Shown: positions 48,684 to 60,345 of the stretch, piece by piece
Layout of the letters: the number at the start of each line of letters is the position of its first letter
Position numbering within the stretch: position 1 is the first letter of the stretch
Origin: Lysobacter sp.
Lineage (GTDB): Bacteria > Pseudomonadota > Gammaproteobacteria > Xanthomonadales > Xanthomonadaceae
Assembly (NCBI GenBank): GCA_027306995.1
Contig: DAHUXS010000012.1
Span: 85,809 to 149,808, forward strand
Direction of reading: 5' to 3'
DNA: 64,000 bases
The notes under the pieces: model-generated
Told to the model about the DNA's origin: nothing
The model's input: only the letters and a program-made list of their open reading frames with translations
Database searches by the model: none
Made by a program: the position numbers and the translations under genes

Positions 48684-48712
48684 AGTGTAACGCGAGGGAA
48701 ATGTCCGGGCAA
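48684..48712 (-). promoter_or_regulatory. Promoter of ppiD
   Basis: On the minus strand TTGCCC (48707-48712) and TACACT (48684-48689) are 17 bases apart, about 30 bases upstream of the ppiD start. The -35 abuts the T-run of the tRNA-Asp terminator. Confidence 0.6.
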
Positions 48713-48737
48713 AACAAAAGGCGCCTTTCGGCGCCTT
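48711..48737 (-). terminator. Terminator after tRNA-Asp
   Basis: An eight-pair stem (AAGGCGCC/GGCGCCTT) with a four-base loop is followed on the minus strand by TTGTTTTG. Confidence 0.85.
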
Positions 48738-48749
48738 GTGCGTTTCTCA

Positions 48750-48826
48750 TGGCGGAGCGGACGGGACTCGAACCCGCGACCTCCGGCGTGACAGGCCAGC
48801 ATTCTAACCAGCTGAACTACCGCTCC
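48750..48826 (-). tRNA. tRNA-Asp(GTC)
   Basis: A 77-base tRNA with encoded CCA on the minus strand. The anticodon loop CTGTCAC gives GTC, and the acceptor GGAGCGG pairs with CCGCTCC. Confidence 0.96.
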
Positions 48827-48838
48827 GTTGAGTTGGAA

Positions 48839-48867
48839 AGAATATCGTGTCCATGATGAATGCGCAA
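48839..48867 (-). promoter_or_regulatory. Promoter of tRNA-Asp
   Basis: TTGCGC (48862-48867) and TATTCT (48839-48844) are 17 bases apart on the minus strand, with the -10 ending 12 bases upstream of the tRNA. Confidence 0.65.
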
Positions 48868-48897
48868 GCATCGACAACACGATTTTTCAAAATGAAG

Positions 48898-48920
48898 ACA
48901 CCCGGCGCGTGGCCGGGTGT
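48898..48920 (-). terminator. Hairpin after tRNA-Val, weak terminator
   Basis: A perfect nine-pair hairpin (ACACCCGGC/GCCGGGTGT) begins two bases past the CCA of tRNA-Val. The T-rich tail on the minus strand is short and interrupted. Confidence 0.5.
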
Positions 48921-48922
48921 CG

Positions 48923-48997
48923 TGGTGGTGGGCGCTGAGGGTTTCGAACCCCCGACCCTCTCCGTGTAAAGGAGACGCTCTACCGCTGAGCTAAGCG
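48923..48997 (-). tRNA. tRNA-Val(TAC)
   Basis: A 75-base tRNA with encoded CCA. The anticodon loop TTTACAC gives TAC. The 5' end is only nine bases after the hup stop codon on the same strand, so it is probably processed from a hup transcript. Confidence 0.95.
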
Positions 48998-49006
48998 CCC
49001 GTGCAA

Positions 49007-49279
49007 TCAGCCGATCGCGTCCTTCAGGCCCTTGCCGGCCTTGAAGCCCGGAACCTTGGCAGCCGGGATGTTGATCGTTTCGCCGGTCTTCGGGTTGCGA
49101 CCCTGGCGTGCAGCGCGCGAGCGCACTTCGAAGGTGCCGAAGCCGACCAGCGTCACTGCATCGCCCTTCTTCAGCGTGCTGCCGACGACCGAGATCACGG
49201 CGTCGACGGCGCGCGTCGCGTCCATCTTGGACAGACCGGCGGCAACGGCCACGGCATCGATGAATTCACCTTTGTTCAT
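49007..49279 (-). CDS. hup: DNA-binding protein HU
   Basis: The 90-residue protein has the HU pattern: [44 protein letters not shown] (beta arm with the RNPxTG motif) and [19 protein letters not shown]. It is HupB-like given its place after lon. AGGAG precedes the start. Confidence 0.96.
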   Translation of the reverse strand: MNKGEFIDAVAVAAGLSKMDATRAVDAVISVVGSTLKKGDAVTLVGFGTFEVRSRAARQGRNPKTGETINIPAAKVPGFKAGKGLKDAIG

Positions 49280-49411
49280 GTGTACTCCTGGTTGGGGGAT
49301 CGAACGGATCGATCATGAAAAGCCAGTCGGGACGCCTCGGGCGACCGTACGGCAAAGACGGGAGGATTCCCGGTGCGGAATGATTCCGCCATGGACTAGC
49401 CAAGCCGGGCC

Positions 49412-49441
49412 GTTATACCAGTCGCTTCCGCGCTTCCGCAA
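49412..49441 (-). promoter_or_regulatory. Probable hup promoter
   Basis: TTGCGG (49436-49441) and TATAAC (49412-49417) are 18 bases apart on the minus strand. The -35 overlaps the end of an 11-pair inverted repeat at 49438-49470. Confidence 0.5.
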
Positions 49442-49470
49442 CCGCGCCCTTTTGTGGCAGGCGCGGTTGC
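49438..49470. repeat. Perfect 11-pair inverted repeat between lon and hup
   Basis: GCAACCGCGCC (49438-49448) and GGCGCGGTTGC (49460-49470) surround an 11-base loop. It lies 22 bases after the lon stop, lacks a T-run, and may still act as a lon transcript end or a site for a regulator at the hup promoter. Confidence 0.7.
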
Positions 49471-49492
49471 AGGGGGCTGGCATTCAGGCAAA

Positions 49493-51973
<2,481 letters not shown>

Positions 51974-52093
51974 TCAATTGCTCCGGTGCGGCAACCGCCG
52001 CTTCCTGAGAAGGTGCGGCACGCCTTCGCCATTTGCAAGGGACGCCGCCACGCTTTTTTGCGCCGGATTCGTGGTTGGAATCCATTCATCCGC

Positions 52094-52130
52094 GCAAAAA
52101 AAAGAGCGGGCCAGCACAAGGCCAGCCCGT
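52094..52130 (-). terminator. Terminator after clpX
   Basis: On the minus strand a CGGGC/GCCCG-based hairpin is followed by CTCTTTTTTTT. It separates clpX from lon, so lon is likely transcribed on its own. Confidence 0.8.
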
Positions 52131-52156
52131 TCAGTTCATATTGCTTGAGTACCTGC

Positions 52157-53452
52157 TTATTCCGCGGCGGCGATCTTCTGCTGCGGCGGCTGCTGGGCGC
52201 CGGCGTCGTAGATCAGGAACGGCGGCGTCTTGTTGTCGATCACCGATTCGTCCACCACGACCTTGCTGACGTTTTCCAGCGACGGCAGGTCGTACATGGT
52301 GTCGAGCAGCACCGATTCGACGATGGTGCGCAGGCCGCGCGCGCCGGTCTTGCGCTTAAGCGCCTTGCGGGCGATCGCGGCAAGCGCTTCCGGACGGAAT
52401 TCCAGCTCCACGCCTTCCATCTCGAACAGCTTGCGGAACTGCTTGGTGATGGCGTTCTTCGGCTCGGAGAGGATCTTCACCAGCGCGGGTTCGTCCAGTT
52501 CCTCGAGCGTCGCGACCACCGGCAGGCGACCGACGAATTCCGGGATCAGGCCGAACTTGATCAAGTCTTCCGGCTCGACGTCGGCCAACACCTTGCCGGT
52601 GTCGGCCTTGCGCTCCACCGACTTCACCTTGGCGCTGAAGCCGATGCCGCCGGCTTCCGTGGTGCGCTGCTGGATGATCTTGTCGAGGCCGGCGAACGCG
52701 CCGCCGACGATGAACAGGATGTTGCGGGTATCGACCTGCAGGAATTCCTGCTGCGGATGCTTGCGCCCGCCCTGCGGCGGAATGCTGGCGACGGTGCCTT
52801 CGATCAGCTTGAGCAACGCCTGCTGCACGCCCTCGCCCGAGACGTCGCGGGTGATCGACGGGTTCTCGCTCTTGCGCGAGATCTTGTCGATTTCATCGAT
52901 GTAGACGATGCCGTGCTGCGCCTTGTCGACATCGTAGTCGCACTTCTGCAGCAGCTTCTGGATGATGTTTTCCACGTCCTCGCCGACGTAGCCGGCTTCG
53001 GTGAGCGTGGTGGCGTCGGCCATGGTGAACGGCACGTTGAGCAGGCGCGCCAGCGTTTCCGCCAGCAGCGTCTTGCCCGAACCGGTCGGACCGACCAGCA
53101 GGATGTTCGACTTCGCCAGTTCGATGTCGTCGGACTTCTGGCGGCTCTCGATGCGCTTGTAGTGGTTGTACACGGCGACCGCGAGCGTTTTCTTGGCGCG
53201 CTGCTGGCCGATCACGTACTGGTCGAGGACCTCGAGGATTTCCTGCGGCTTGGGCAGCGCACTGCGGCTCGAATCCGATTTCTGCTCGAGTTCCTCGCGG
53301 ATGATGTCGTTACACAGCTCCACGCACTCGTCGCAGATGTACACGCTGGGGCCGGCGATGAGCTTGCGGACTTCGTGCTGACTCTTGCCGCAAAACGAGC
53401 AGTACAGGATCTTCGAACTGTCGGTCGTGCGGGTGGTGCGGTCGTCTGTCAT
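52157..53452 (-). CDS. clpX: ATP-dependent Clp protease ATPase subunit ClpX
   Basis: From ATG 53452 the protein has 431 residues: an N-terminal four-Cys zinc finger (YCSFCGK and YICDEC), Walker [16 protein letters not shown], the IGF-type loop region ([17 protein letters not shown]) and sensor 2. It unfolds substrates for ClpP. The gap to clpP upstream is 122 bases. Confidence 0.97.
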   Translation of the reverse strand: MTDDRTTRTTDSSKILYCSFCGKSQHEVRKLIAGPSVYICDECVELCNDIIREELEQKSDSSRSALPKPQEILEVLDQYVIGQQRAKKTLAVAVYNHYKRIESRQKSDDIELAKSNILLVGPTGSGKTLLAETLARLLNVPFTMADATTLTEAGYVGEDVENIIQKLLQKCDYDVDKAQHGIVYIDEIDKISRKSENPSITRDVSGEGVQQALLKLIEGTVASIPPQGGRKHPQQEFLQVDTRNILFIVGGAFAGLDKIIQQRTTEAGGIGFSAKVKSVERKADTGKVLADVEPEDLIKFGLIPEFVGRLPVVATLEELDEPALVKILSEPKNAITKQFRKLFEMEGVELEFRPEALAAIARKALKRKTGARGLRTIVESVLLDTMYDLPSLENVSKVVVDESVIDNKTPPFLIYDAGAQQPPQQKIAAAE

Positions 53453-53574
53453 TCCCTGTCCTGAACTCGGAAGAGTGGCTCTCCCGGAAGATAGCATAAG
53501 ACCGGGCGTCCACTAACGGTGTGGACACCCGACCAATTGTGTTGTGAATCAAAGACTTGCTTGAATGCGCGCGC

Positions 53575-54204
53575 TCAACCGGCCTGAACGGTTTCGTCGG
53601 GGCGACGTGCCAGCACCTGGTCGATCAGGCCATAGGCACGCGCGGCCTCGGCGTCCTTGAAGTTGTCGCGGTCGGTGTCGTGGCCGATGGTCTCGAGCGA
53701 CTGGCCGGTGTGCTTGGCCAGGATCTCGTTCAGGCGCTGGCGCAAGGTCAGGATTTCACGGGCCTGGATCTCGATGTCGGCCGCCTGGCCCTGGGCGCCG
53801 CCCAGTGGCTGGTGGATCATCACGCGCGAGTTCGGCAGCGCATAGCGCTTGCCGGCCGCACCGGCCGCCAGCAGCACCGCGCCCATCGACGCCGCCTGTC
53901 CCACACAGATGGTGGAGACGTCGGGCTTGATGAACTGCATGGTGTCGTAGATCGACATGCCGGCAGTGACCACGCCGCCCGGCGAGTTGATGTACAGGCT
54001 GATGTCCTTCTCGGGGTTTTCGGCCTCGAGGAACAGCAACTGCGCCACCACTAGGTTGGCGACGTTGTCGTCGATCGGACCGACCAGAAAGATCACGCGC
54101 TCCTTGAGGAGGCGCGAATAGATGTCATAGGCGCGTTCGCCACGGCTGGTCTGTTCGACCACCATGGGCACGAGGTTCAGCGAAGTGGCGGGAATCGACG
54201 ACAT
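53575..54204 (-). CDS. clpP: ATP-dependent Clp protease proteolytic subunit ClpP
   Basis: The 209-residue serine protease has [15 protein letters not shown] (Ser), [10 protein letters not shown] (His) and the later Asp region DTDRDNF. I use ATG 54204, which has GGAG seven bases upstream; a TTG two codons earlier is weaker. It lies 69 bases downstream of tig. Confidence 0.96.
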   Translation of the reverse strand: MSSIPATSLNLVPMVVEQTSRGERAYDIYSRLLKERVIFLVGPIDDNVANLVVAQLLFLEAENPEKDISLYINSPGGVVTAGMSIYDTMQFIKPDVSTICVGQAASMGAVLLAAGAAGKRYALPNSRVMIHQPLGGAQGQAADIEIQAREILTLRQRLNEILAKHTGQSLETIGHDTDRDNFKDAEAARAYGLIDQVLARRPDETVQAG

Positions 54205-54273
54205 GCTCAAGCTCCGTAGGGGGTGACGCGCCTCGTGACCGTATCAGACCCGGTGTGACCACCGGGCGACTGA

Positions 54274-55575
54274 TTATTCGGCGCGAATCGCGTCCTGGAA
54301 GGACATTGCCTGTTCCGTGTGCTGGGCCTGGCCGGCGATCCAGTCGATCACCTGCTCTTCCATCACGCGGTTCTGCAGACCCTGCATGAGTTGGGGATCG
54401 TTGCGGTACAAATCAATGACCTGTTGCGGCTCTTCGTAGGTCGAGGCGATCAGGCGCAGCGTTTCGACCAGGCGGTTGGAATCCAGGCTGAGCTTGTTCT
54501 GGCGGGCGATCTCGCCAACCAGCAGGCCGACCAGCACGCGCTTGCGGGCGGCATCGGCGTAGGGGCCGGGCGTCACTTCGACGACCTGCGCGCCGTTCTG
54601 GCGGGCCTGCTCGGCATCGGCATTGGCCATGCCCTGCGCTTCGTCCTGGACCAGGCGCGGCGGCAGTTCGACGCCGGCGAACTCCTTGACCAGCGCTTCG
54701 CCGACTTCGCGGCGCAGGCGGTACATCAGCGCGCCCTTGAGCTCGCGCTCGAGGTTCTGGCGGATATCGCCGCGGAACTGGTCCATCTCGCCGCTGCGTA
54801 CGCCGAAGCTGCGGATGAAGGCCTGGTCGATCTCCGGCAGCTTGGCTTCGGCGATCTGGGTCAGCTTGGCATGGACCTTGGCGGTCTTGCCGGCCAACGA
54901 TTCGATGCGCCAGTCGGCCGGGAATTCGATCTCGATGTCCTTCTCGGCGCCCGGCTCGAGGCCTTCGAGGGCGGTTTCCAGCGCCGGCAGCATCTGCGCC
55001 GAACCCAGCACGGTGGAAGCCGACTCAACGCCCTGCGGCGGCATGCGCAGCCCATCGACTTCGCTGCTCATCTCGACATCGACCAGGTCACCGCTCTTGG
55101 CGGCGCGCTGCACCGGCGACCAGCTCTGACGCTGCATGCGCAGGTTCTCGACCATGCGGTCGATGTCCTCGTCGGTCACTTCGGCGGTGTGGCGGACCAC
55201 GTTGAGCTTGGCAGCATCGATGTCGCCGAAATCCGGGACCAGTTCGAAATCGGCGACGTAGGCGAGCTCGCCCTCGCCCGCGGCCTCGTTGTTCGGGACG
55301 ATGCGCGGATTGCCGGCGATGCGCAGGTCCTGGCCTTCCACGGCCTTGCCGAAGCCTTCGCGCAGCATGCCGTCGAGGATCTCGCCGCGGATCTGGTCGC
55401 CGTAGCGGTTGTCGATCACGCTCGCCGGCACCTTGCCCGGACGGAAGCCCTTGATGCGGGCGTCGCGCGCGATTTCGCGCAGGCGTGAACCCACCTTGTC
55501 GTTGAAATCGGAGCTCGGCACCTTGAAGGTGACGCGACGGCCGAGGTTGCCGGTGGATTCGATCGAGACTTGCAT
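54274..55575 (-). CDS. tig: Trigger factor
   Basis: From ATG 55575 (AGGAG upstream) the protein has 433 residues: the ribosome-binding tail with GFRPGKVP in its N-terminal domain, the FKBP-like domain ([15 protein letters not shown]), and a helical C-terminal chaperone arm. It meets nascent chains at the ribosome exit. It is first in the tig-clpP-clpX-lon-hup order. Confidence 0.96.
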   Translation of the reverse strand: MQVSIESTGNLGRRVTFKVPSSDFNDKVGSRLREIARDARIKGFRPGKVPASVIDNRYGDQIRGEILDGMLREGFGKAVEGQDLRIAGNPRIVPNNEAAGEGELAYVADFELVPDFGDIDAAKLNVVRHTAEVTDEDIDRMVENLRMQRQSWSPVQRAAKSGDLVDVEMSSEVDGLRMPPQGVESASTVLGSAQMLPALETALEGLEPGAEKDIEIEFPADWRIESLAGKTAKVHAKLTQIAEAKLPEIDQAFIRSFGVRSGEMDQFRGDIRQNLERELKGALMYRLRREVGEALVKEFAGVELPPRLVQDEAQGMANADAEQARQNGAQVVEVTPGPYADAARKRVLVGLLVGEIARQNKLSLDSNRLVETLRLIASTYEEPQQVIDLYRNDPQLMQGLQNRVMEEQVIDWIAGQAQHTEQAMSFQDAIRAE

Positions 55576-55612
55576 GGACGCTCCTGCTCGCCGCGCTGAC
55601 CTGCGGCCTGAC

Positions 55613-55640
55613 GTTGTAGGTTGTTCGGGGCCCGCGCCAA
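55613..55640 (-). promoter_or_regulatory. Possible tig promoter overlapping a hairpin
   Basis: TTGGCG (55635-55640) and TACAAC (55613-55618) are 16 bases apart on the minus strand. The -35 lies in an eight-pair GC hairpin (GCCCGCGC/GCGCGGGC, about 55630-55649). Confidence 0.4.
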
Positions 55641-55698
55641 TGCGCGGGCAAGCGGAGGATTTTCGCCGATTTTCGGCGATCCCGCCACTCCACCCCGT

Positions 55699-55784
<86 letters not shown>

Positions 55785-55800
55785 GTCGTGCACATCGTAC

Positions 55801-55835
55801 AAAGAAAAACGCCCAGTCCTGAGACTGGGCGTTTT
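55801..55835 (-). terminator. Terminator after the Pro-Arg-His-Lys tRNA group
   Basis: A 13-pair stem (AAAACGCCCAGTC paired with its complement, loop of four) is followed by TTCTTT on the minus strand. It separates tRNA-Lys from tRNA-Leu(TAG). Confidence 0.88.
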
Positions 55836-55840
55836 CGATT

Positions 55841-55916
55841 TGGTGGGCTGTCAAGGATTCGAACCTTGGACCTATTGATTAAGAGTCAACTGCTCTACCA
55901 ACTGAGCTAACAGCCC
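55841..55916 (-). tRNA. tRNA-Lys(CTT)
   Basis: A 76-base tRNA with encoded CCA. The anticodon loop CTCTTAA gives CTT, and GGGCTGT pairs with ACAGCCC. Confidence 0.95.
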
Positions 55917-55970
55917 CGAACCGCCAATGATACTGCATGTACGAAGACATGCAAGACCATCTTGTTGAAA

Positions 55971-56048
<78 letters not shown>

Positions 56049-56070
56049 ATTGAAACTTTGTTTTCGCGAT

Positions 56071-56147
56071 TGGCGCGCCCGGCAGGACTCGAACCTGCAA
56101 CCACCGGCTTAGAAGGCCGGTGCTCTATCCGGTTGAGCTACGGGCGC
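56071..56147 (-). tRNA. tRNA-Arg(TCT)
   Basis: A 77-base tRNA with encoded CCA. The anticodon loop CTTCTAA gives TCT, and GCGCCCG pairs with CGGGCGC. Confidence 0.95.
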
Positions 56148-56170
56148 AAGGAAATCGATGGAGGAAGAAG

Positions 56171-56247
56171 TGGTCGGGGTAGAGGGATTCGAACCCCCGA
56201 CATCCTGCTCCCAAAGCAGGCGCGCTACCAGACTGCGCTATACCCCG
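56171..56247 (-). tRNA. tRNA-Pro(TGG)
   Basis: A 77-base tRNA with encoded CCA. The anticodon loop TTTGGGA gives TGG, and CGGGGTA pairs with TACCCCG. It is the first gene of the leftward Pro-Arg-His-Lys group. Confidence 0.95.
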
Positions 56248-56334
56248 ACGAGAGCCGTTCTTCCTGCCCCGCCCTGCGGTCCCCGCACACCGTGCAACGA
56301 CGCTCGCGAAACAACGTCCGGCATTGTCGCGTCC

Positions 56335-56363
56335 GACCGCGGCAGTGTCAAATTGCCGCGGTC
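56335..56363 (-). terminator. Ten-pair hairpin after icd, terminator-like without T-run
   Basis: GACCGCGGCA (56335-56344) and TGCCGCGGTC (56354-56363) form a perfect stem with a nine-base loop, 11 bases past the icd stop. No T-run follows. Confidence 0.45.
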
Positions 56364-56374
56364 AGTGCACGACT

Positions 56375-57382
56375 TCACAGCCTGCGCGTGATCGCTTCGG
56401 CGAAGCTGGTCGTGGTGCCGCTGCCGCCGAGATCCGGCGTCAGGTCGTCCTTCGCTTCCAGCGTCTCGACGATCGCATTGCGCAGGCGCGCGGCCTGTTC
56501 CGGCATGCCGAGATGGTCGAGCATCTGGCCCGCGGCGAGCAGCAATGCGCAGGGATTGGCGATGCCCTTGCCGGCGATGTCGGGCGCGGAACCGTGGACG
56601 GCTTCGAAGATCGCGCCGTGCTCGCCGATGTTGGCGCCCGGCGCGAGGCCGAGACCACCGACGAGGCCGGCGCAGAGGTCGGAGATGATGTCGCCGAACA
56701 GGTTGGTGGTGACGATCACGTCGAACTGTTCCGGCTTCATCACCAGCTGCATGCAGGTGTTGTCGACGATCATCTCATTGCACTCGATGTCCGGATATTG
56801 CGCGGCCACCTGGCGCGCCGTCTTCAGGAACAGGCCCGACGTCGACTTCATGATGTTGGCCTTGTGGACCACCGTGACCTTCTTGCGGCCGATCTTGCGC
56901 GCCATCTCGAAGGCGTAGCGGACGATGCGTTCGGACCCCTTGTGGGTGACCTTCTGCACCAGCGTCGCGGTCTCGCCGTCTTCGCTCACCGCCTGGCCGT
57001 CGCTCATGTAGGCGCCTTCGGTGTTCTCGCGCACGGTGATGATGTCGATGCCGCTGGGGAAGCGCGACTTGGTGTTGGGGAAACTGTGCGCCGGGCGCAC
57101 GTTGGCGTAGAGGTCGAAGATGCGGCGCAGGGTGACGTTGATCGAGGTGAAGCCCTCGCCCACCGGCGTCGTCAGCGGCGCCTTCAGCGCGATCTTGTTG
57201 CGCTTGATCGAATCGAGCGTGGCCTGCGGCAGCAGGTCACCGTGTTTTTCCAGCGCGACCATGCCGGCGTCCGCTTCCTCGTAGGCGAGATCGAGCTTCA
57301 TCGCGTCGAGCACGTGCAGGGTGGCGGCCATGATTTCGGGGCCGATGCCGTCGCCGCGGATCACGGTGATGGTCTGGGTCAT
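56375..57382 (-). CDS. icd: NAD-type isocitrate dehydrogenase (isopropylmalate dehydrogenase family)
   Basis: From ATG 57382 the protein has 335 residues, shorter than the 416 of E. coli NADP-Icd. It has IRGDGIGPEI, DIITVRENTEGAYMSDGQ, YAFEMARKIGRKKVTVVHKANIMKSTSGLF, NTCMQLVMKPEQFDVIVTTNLFGDIISDL and HGSAPDIAGKGIANP. The Asp-Ile after SAP, instead of Lys-Tyr, is the pattern of NAD-linked enzymes, and Xanthomonas has a known homodimeric NAD-Icd of this size. LeuB or homoisocitrate dehydrogenase are alternatives, but the substrate loop (NTKSRFPSGIDI) fits Icd-like proteins better. An extended -10 (TGGCATAAT) is upstream at 57461-57469. Confidence 0.82.
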   Translation of the reverse strand: MTQTITVIRGDGIGPEIMAATLHVLDAMKLDLAYEEADAGMVALEKHGDLLPQATLDSIKRNKIALKAPLTTPVGEGFTSINVTLRRIFDLYANVRPAHSFPNTKSRFPSGIDIITVRENTEGAYMSDGQAVSEDGETATLVQKVTHKGSERIVRYAFEMARKIGRKKVTVVHKANIMKSTSGLFLKTARQVAAQYPDIECNEMIVDNTCMQLVMKPEQFDVIVTTNLFGDIISDLCAGLVGGLGLAPGANIGEHGAIFEAVHGSAPDIAGKGIANPCALLLAAGQMLDHLGMPEQAARLRNAIVETLEAKDDLTPDLGGSGTTTSFAEAITRRL

Positions 57383-57500
57383 TGCGGAATCCTTCTCTGG
57401 AGTACGGGCGTGGCGAAATTGCGCCTTGGGCGCGTCCACGCGGGAAATTCGGGTGCGTCAATTATGCCAGACGGCGGCGCATGGGGCCGCGCGCGAGGCT

Positions 57501-57764
57501 TCAGGCTTGCTGCAACAGCGGCTCGAACTTGCCGGCGCGATGCAGGGCCATCATGTCGTCATAGCCACCGACGTGGGTCTCGCCGACGAAGATCTGCGGC
57601 ACGCTGGTGCGCTTCGCCATCGCCACCATCTTCTCGCGCTCGGCGGGATCGAGATCGACGCGCACTTCGCGCCATTCCAGCCCCTTGCTCTTGAGGAAGT
57701 TCTTGGCGGCCACGCAGTACGGACAGACCTGGGTGGTGTAGAGGGTGATTTCTGGCGTGGACAT
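57501..57764 (-). CDS. grxC: Glutaredoxin 3
   Basis: The 87-residue protein (ATG 57764) has CPYC at residues 14-17, the SVPQIFVGETHVGGYDD region with cis-Pro, and ends in LLQQA. It reduces disulfides with glutathione. It precedes icd's upstream region on the same strand. Confidence 0.95.
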   Translation of the reverse strand: MSTPEITLYTTQVCPYCVAAKNFLKSKGLEWREVRVDLDPAEREKMVAMAKRTSVPQIFVGETHVGGYDDMMALHRAGKFEPLLQQA

Positions 57765-57917
57765 GGTCGGGATGGGGCGATTGATCTGCATATGATGCGA
57801 CTTCGGAAGCCGCTTTGCATTGCCCCGGTGGGTCGGTTTACGGCAAATTCACGCCTGTGCCCCGCCAGCGCCACATGATGTGACGCGATCCACCCATTCC
57901 GCCACCGGACGTCCCGA

Positions 57918-59534
57918 GTGCACCGTCATCTCCCCACCGCCCTCGCCCTTGCCATCACGCTCGCCATCGGCGTGGCCCGCGCCCAGCAGGGCCATCTGCC
58001 GGACATGGGATCGTCGGCGGCACGCATCATCACCCCGGCGGAACAGCGCGAATACGGTGCGATGACGCTGGCGCAGTTGCGCCGCTTCGATTACACGCTG
58101 GACGATCCGCTGCTGGCCGACTGGTTGCAGGGCGTCGGCAATCGCCTGGTCGCGTCGAGCGACGCCAACAGCACGCCCTTCACCTTCTTCCTGCTGCGCG
58201 AACGCGAGATCAACGCCTTCGCCACCCTGGGCGGCTACGTCGCGGTGAACAGCGGACTGGTGCTGACCGCGGAGCGCGAGGACGAAGTCGCGGCGGTGCT
58301 GGCGCACGAGGTTTCGCACGTCAGTCAGTCGCACGTATTGCGCGCGGTCGAACGCGCGCAACGCGACCAGTTGCCGATCCTGCTGGCCATGCTCGGCGCG
58401 ATCGTGGTGGCGCAGAAGGCCGGCGGTGGCGGCAATTCCTCCAGCAACGCGACGATGGCCGCGGTCGCGGGCGCGCAGGGATTGATGGTGCAGCGCCAGC
58501 TCGACTATTCGCGCAGTAACGAATCGGAAGCCGATCGCGTCGGCATCCGCCTGCTGGCGCGCGCCGGCTACGATCCCAATGCCATGGCGGGATTCTTCGA
58601 GCGCATGGAAACCGCGATGCGCGCGAACCGCGGCGGCGACCGCGAGCAGACGCCGGATTACCTCCTCACCCACCCGGTCACCGGCAGCCGCATCGCCGAG
58701 GCCAAGGCGCGTGCCGCGCAAATGAGCAGCGCACCGGTGGTGACCAACATTGCCAGCCGCGACAATCCGCTGCTGCCGCCGGGCGTGCGCGTGCAGGTCG
58801 CGCAACGCAGCGCCAGCGGCATGTTCGATTACGCCAAGGAACGCATGCGCGCGCTCAGCGCGAGCACGCCGACGCAGGCCGTGCAGGAATACGAACGACT
58901 GGCGACCCGACGTCCGCTCAGCGACGCGCAGCGGTATGGCGAGGCCGTCGCCCGCCTGGCTGCCGGGCAATTCGCCCAGGCCAATGCGGGGCTCGCCCCG
59001 CTATTGCAGAAGCATCCGGACAACTGGTGGCTGGCGGTCGGCATGGCCGAAGCCGACAACGGCATCGGCCACCGCGCCGATGCCGATTCCCGCCTCGCCG
59101 GATTGCTCCATCGCATGCCCGGCAATCGCGCCATCGCGATCGCCTATGCCCAGATCCTCAACCAGCGCGGCGGGCGCGATGCCGGCCAGCGTGCGGTCGA
59201 GATCCTGCGCCCGCTCGCCGCCGACGGTGGCGACGATCCGACCTTCCAGAGCACCCTGGGGCGCGCCGCCGAACAGGCCGGCGACTCCATCCGCGCCGGC
59301 GAGGCCTATGCCCAGGCCGCTTACCTGAACGGAAATCCGCGCCGCGCCCTGCTCCAGCTGCACACCCTGAAGAATCGTTCCGACCTCGATTACTACGCCC
59401 GCACCCGCATCGATGCCCGCATCGCCGCGATCACGCCGGAGGTGCTGGATATGCGCAAACAGGGCATCCAGGACATGGACGCGGGTCCAAACGATGACAA
59501 GAACCTTCGGCAAGCGCTTGATTCATTGAGATAA
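57918..59534 (+). CDS. bepA: M48 family periplasmic metalloprotease with TPR repeats (BepA-like)
   Basis: The 538-residue protein starts at GTG 57918 with a signal peptide (cleavage near ARAQQ at 21-24). HEVSH at 130-134 and ESEADRVG about 65 residues later form the zinc site, followed by TPR-like repeats in the C-terminal half. BepA works with the BAM and Lpt machinery at the outer membrane, degrading stalled proteins. It is divergent from grxC. Confidence 0.9.
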   Translation: MHRHLPTALALAITLAIGVARAQQGHLPDMGSSAARIITPAEQREYGAMTLAQLRRFDYTLDDPLLADWLQGVGNRLVASSDANSTPFTFFLLREREINAFATLGGYVAVNSGLVLTAEREDEVAAVLAHEVSHVSQSHVLRAVERAQRDQLPILLAMLGAIVVAQKAGGGGNSSSNATMAAVAGAQGLMVQRQLDYSRSNESEADRVGIRLLARAGYDPNAMAGFFERMETAMRANRGGDREQTPDYLLTHPVTGSRIAEAKARAAQMSSAPVVTNIASRDNPLLPPGVRVQVAQRSASGMFDYAKERMRALSASTPTQAVQEYERLATRRPLSDAQRYGEAVARLAAGQFAQANAGLAPLLQKHPDNWWLAVGMAEADNGIGHRADADSRLAGLLHRMPGNRAIAIAYAQILNQRGGRDAGQRAVEILRPLAADGGDDPTFQSTLGRAAEQAGDSIRAGEAYAQAAYLNGNPRRALLQLHTLKNRSDLDYYARTRIDARIAAITPEVLDMRKQGIQDMDAGPNDDKNLRQALDSLR

Positions 59535-59561
59535 TTTTGCAGGGCAATGTCGACGATGACG

Positions 59562-59600
59562 CTGTCATCGTATTGTCAATAAACTGTCGTCTCCTGTCGC
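59562..59600 (+). promoter_or_regulatory. Pho-box-like tandem repeats upstream of phoB
   Basis: Four seven-base repeats, CTGTCAT (59562), TTGTCAA (59573), CTGTCGT (59584) and CTGTCGC (59594), start at intervals of 11, 11 and 10 bases. This matches the 11-base periodic PhoB site. It ends 24 bases before the phoB start. Confidence 0.75.
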
Positions 59601-59624
59601 GATCCCGCCATTTGGGTTCATCCC

Positions 59625-60326
59625 GTGCAGAAGCGCATCCTGATCGTCGACGACGAACCCGCCATCCGCGACATGGTCGCCTTTGCCCTGCGCAAGGCCG
59701 AATACGACGCCGTCCACGCCGGCGATGCCCGCGAGGCGCAGAACGCGATCGCCGACCGCCTCCCCGACCTGATCCTGCTCGACTGGATGCTGCCCGGCAC
59801 CAGTGGCCTGGAACTGGCGCGGCGCTGGCGCAAGGACAGCATGACCCGCGACGTGCCGATCATCATGCTCACCGCGCGCGGCGAAGAGAACGATCGCGTC
59901 AGCGGCCTCGAGGCCGGCGTCGACGATTACGTGGTGAAGCCGTTCTCCTCGCGCGAATTGCTGGCGCGCATCCGCGCGGTGATGCGTCGCTCCCGCGAGG
60001 ACGACGAGGAAGGCAATGTCGCGCTGGGTGCGCTGCGCATCGACGGCGCCGCCCATCGCGTGTTCGCACAGGCAGGCGACGACAATTCACCGGTGGCGAT
60101 CGGCCCGACCGAATACCGCCTGCTGCATTTCTTCATGACCCACCCCGAGCGCGTCTACACCCGCTCGCAGTTGCTCGACCATGTCTGGGGCGGCAGCGTC
60201 TACGTCGAGGAACGCACGGTCGACGTCCACATCCGTCGCCTGCGCAAGACGCTGGAACCGCACGCGCTCGACCACATGGTGCAGACGGTGCGCGGTGCCG
60301 GTTATCGCTTCTCGATTTCCGCCTGA
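59625..60326 (+). CDS. phoB: Phosphate regulon response regulator PhoB
   Basis: The 233-residue protein starts at GTG 59625 with a receiver (VDDEP, phospho-Asp53 in LLDWMLPG, Lys near 105) and a winged-helix output domain ([43 protein letters not shown]). It binds Pho boxes and turns on phosphate-starvation genes. It is first in phoB-phoR-ppk-sixA. Confidence 0.96.
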   Translation: MQKRILIVDDEPAIRDMVAFALRKAEYDAVHAGDAREAQNAIADRLPDLILLDWMLPGTSGLELARRWRKDSMTRDVPIIMLTARGEENDRVSGLEAGVDDYVVKPFSSRELLARIRAVMRRSREDDEEGNVALGALRIDGAAHRVFAQAGDDNSPVAIGPTEYRLLHFFMTHPERVYTRSQLLDHVWGGSVYVEERTVDVHIRRLRKTLEPHALDHMVQTVRGAGYRFSISA

Positions 60327-60345
60327 CGCCCGGCCCGTCCCGCGA

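Noticed and set aside
51974..52060. Heat-shock promoter for lon based on CTTGCAA
   Set aside because: No matching CCCCAT-type -10 at the right distance.
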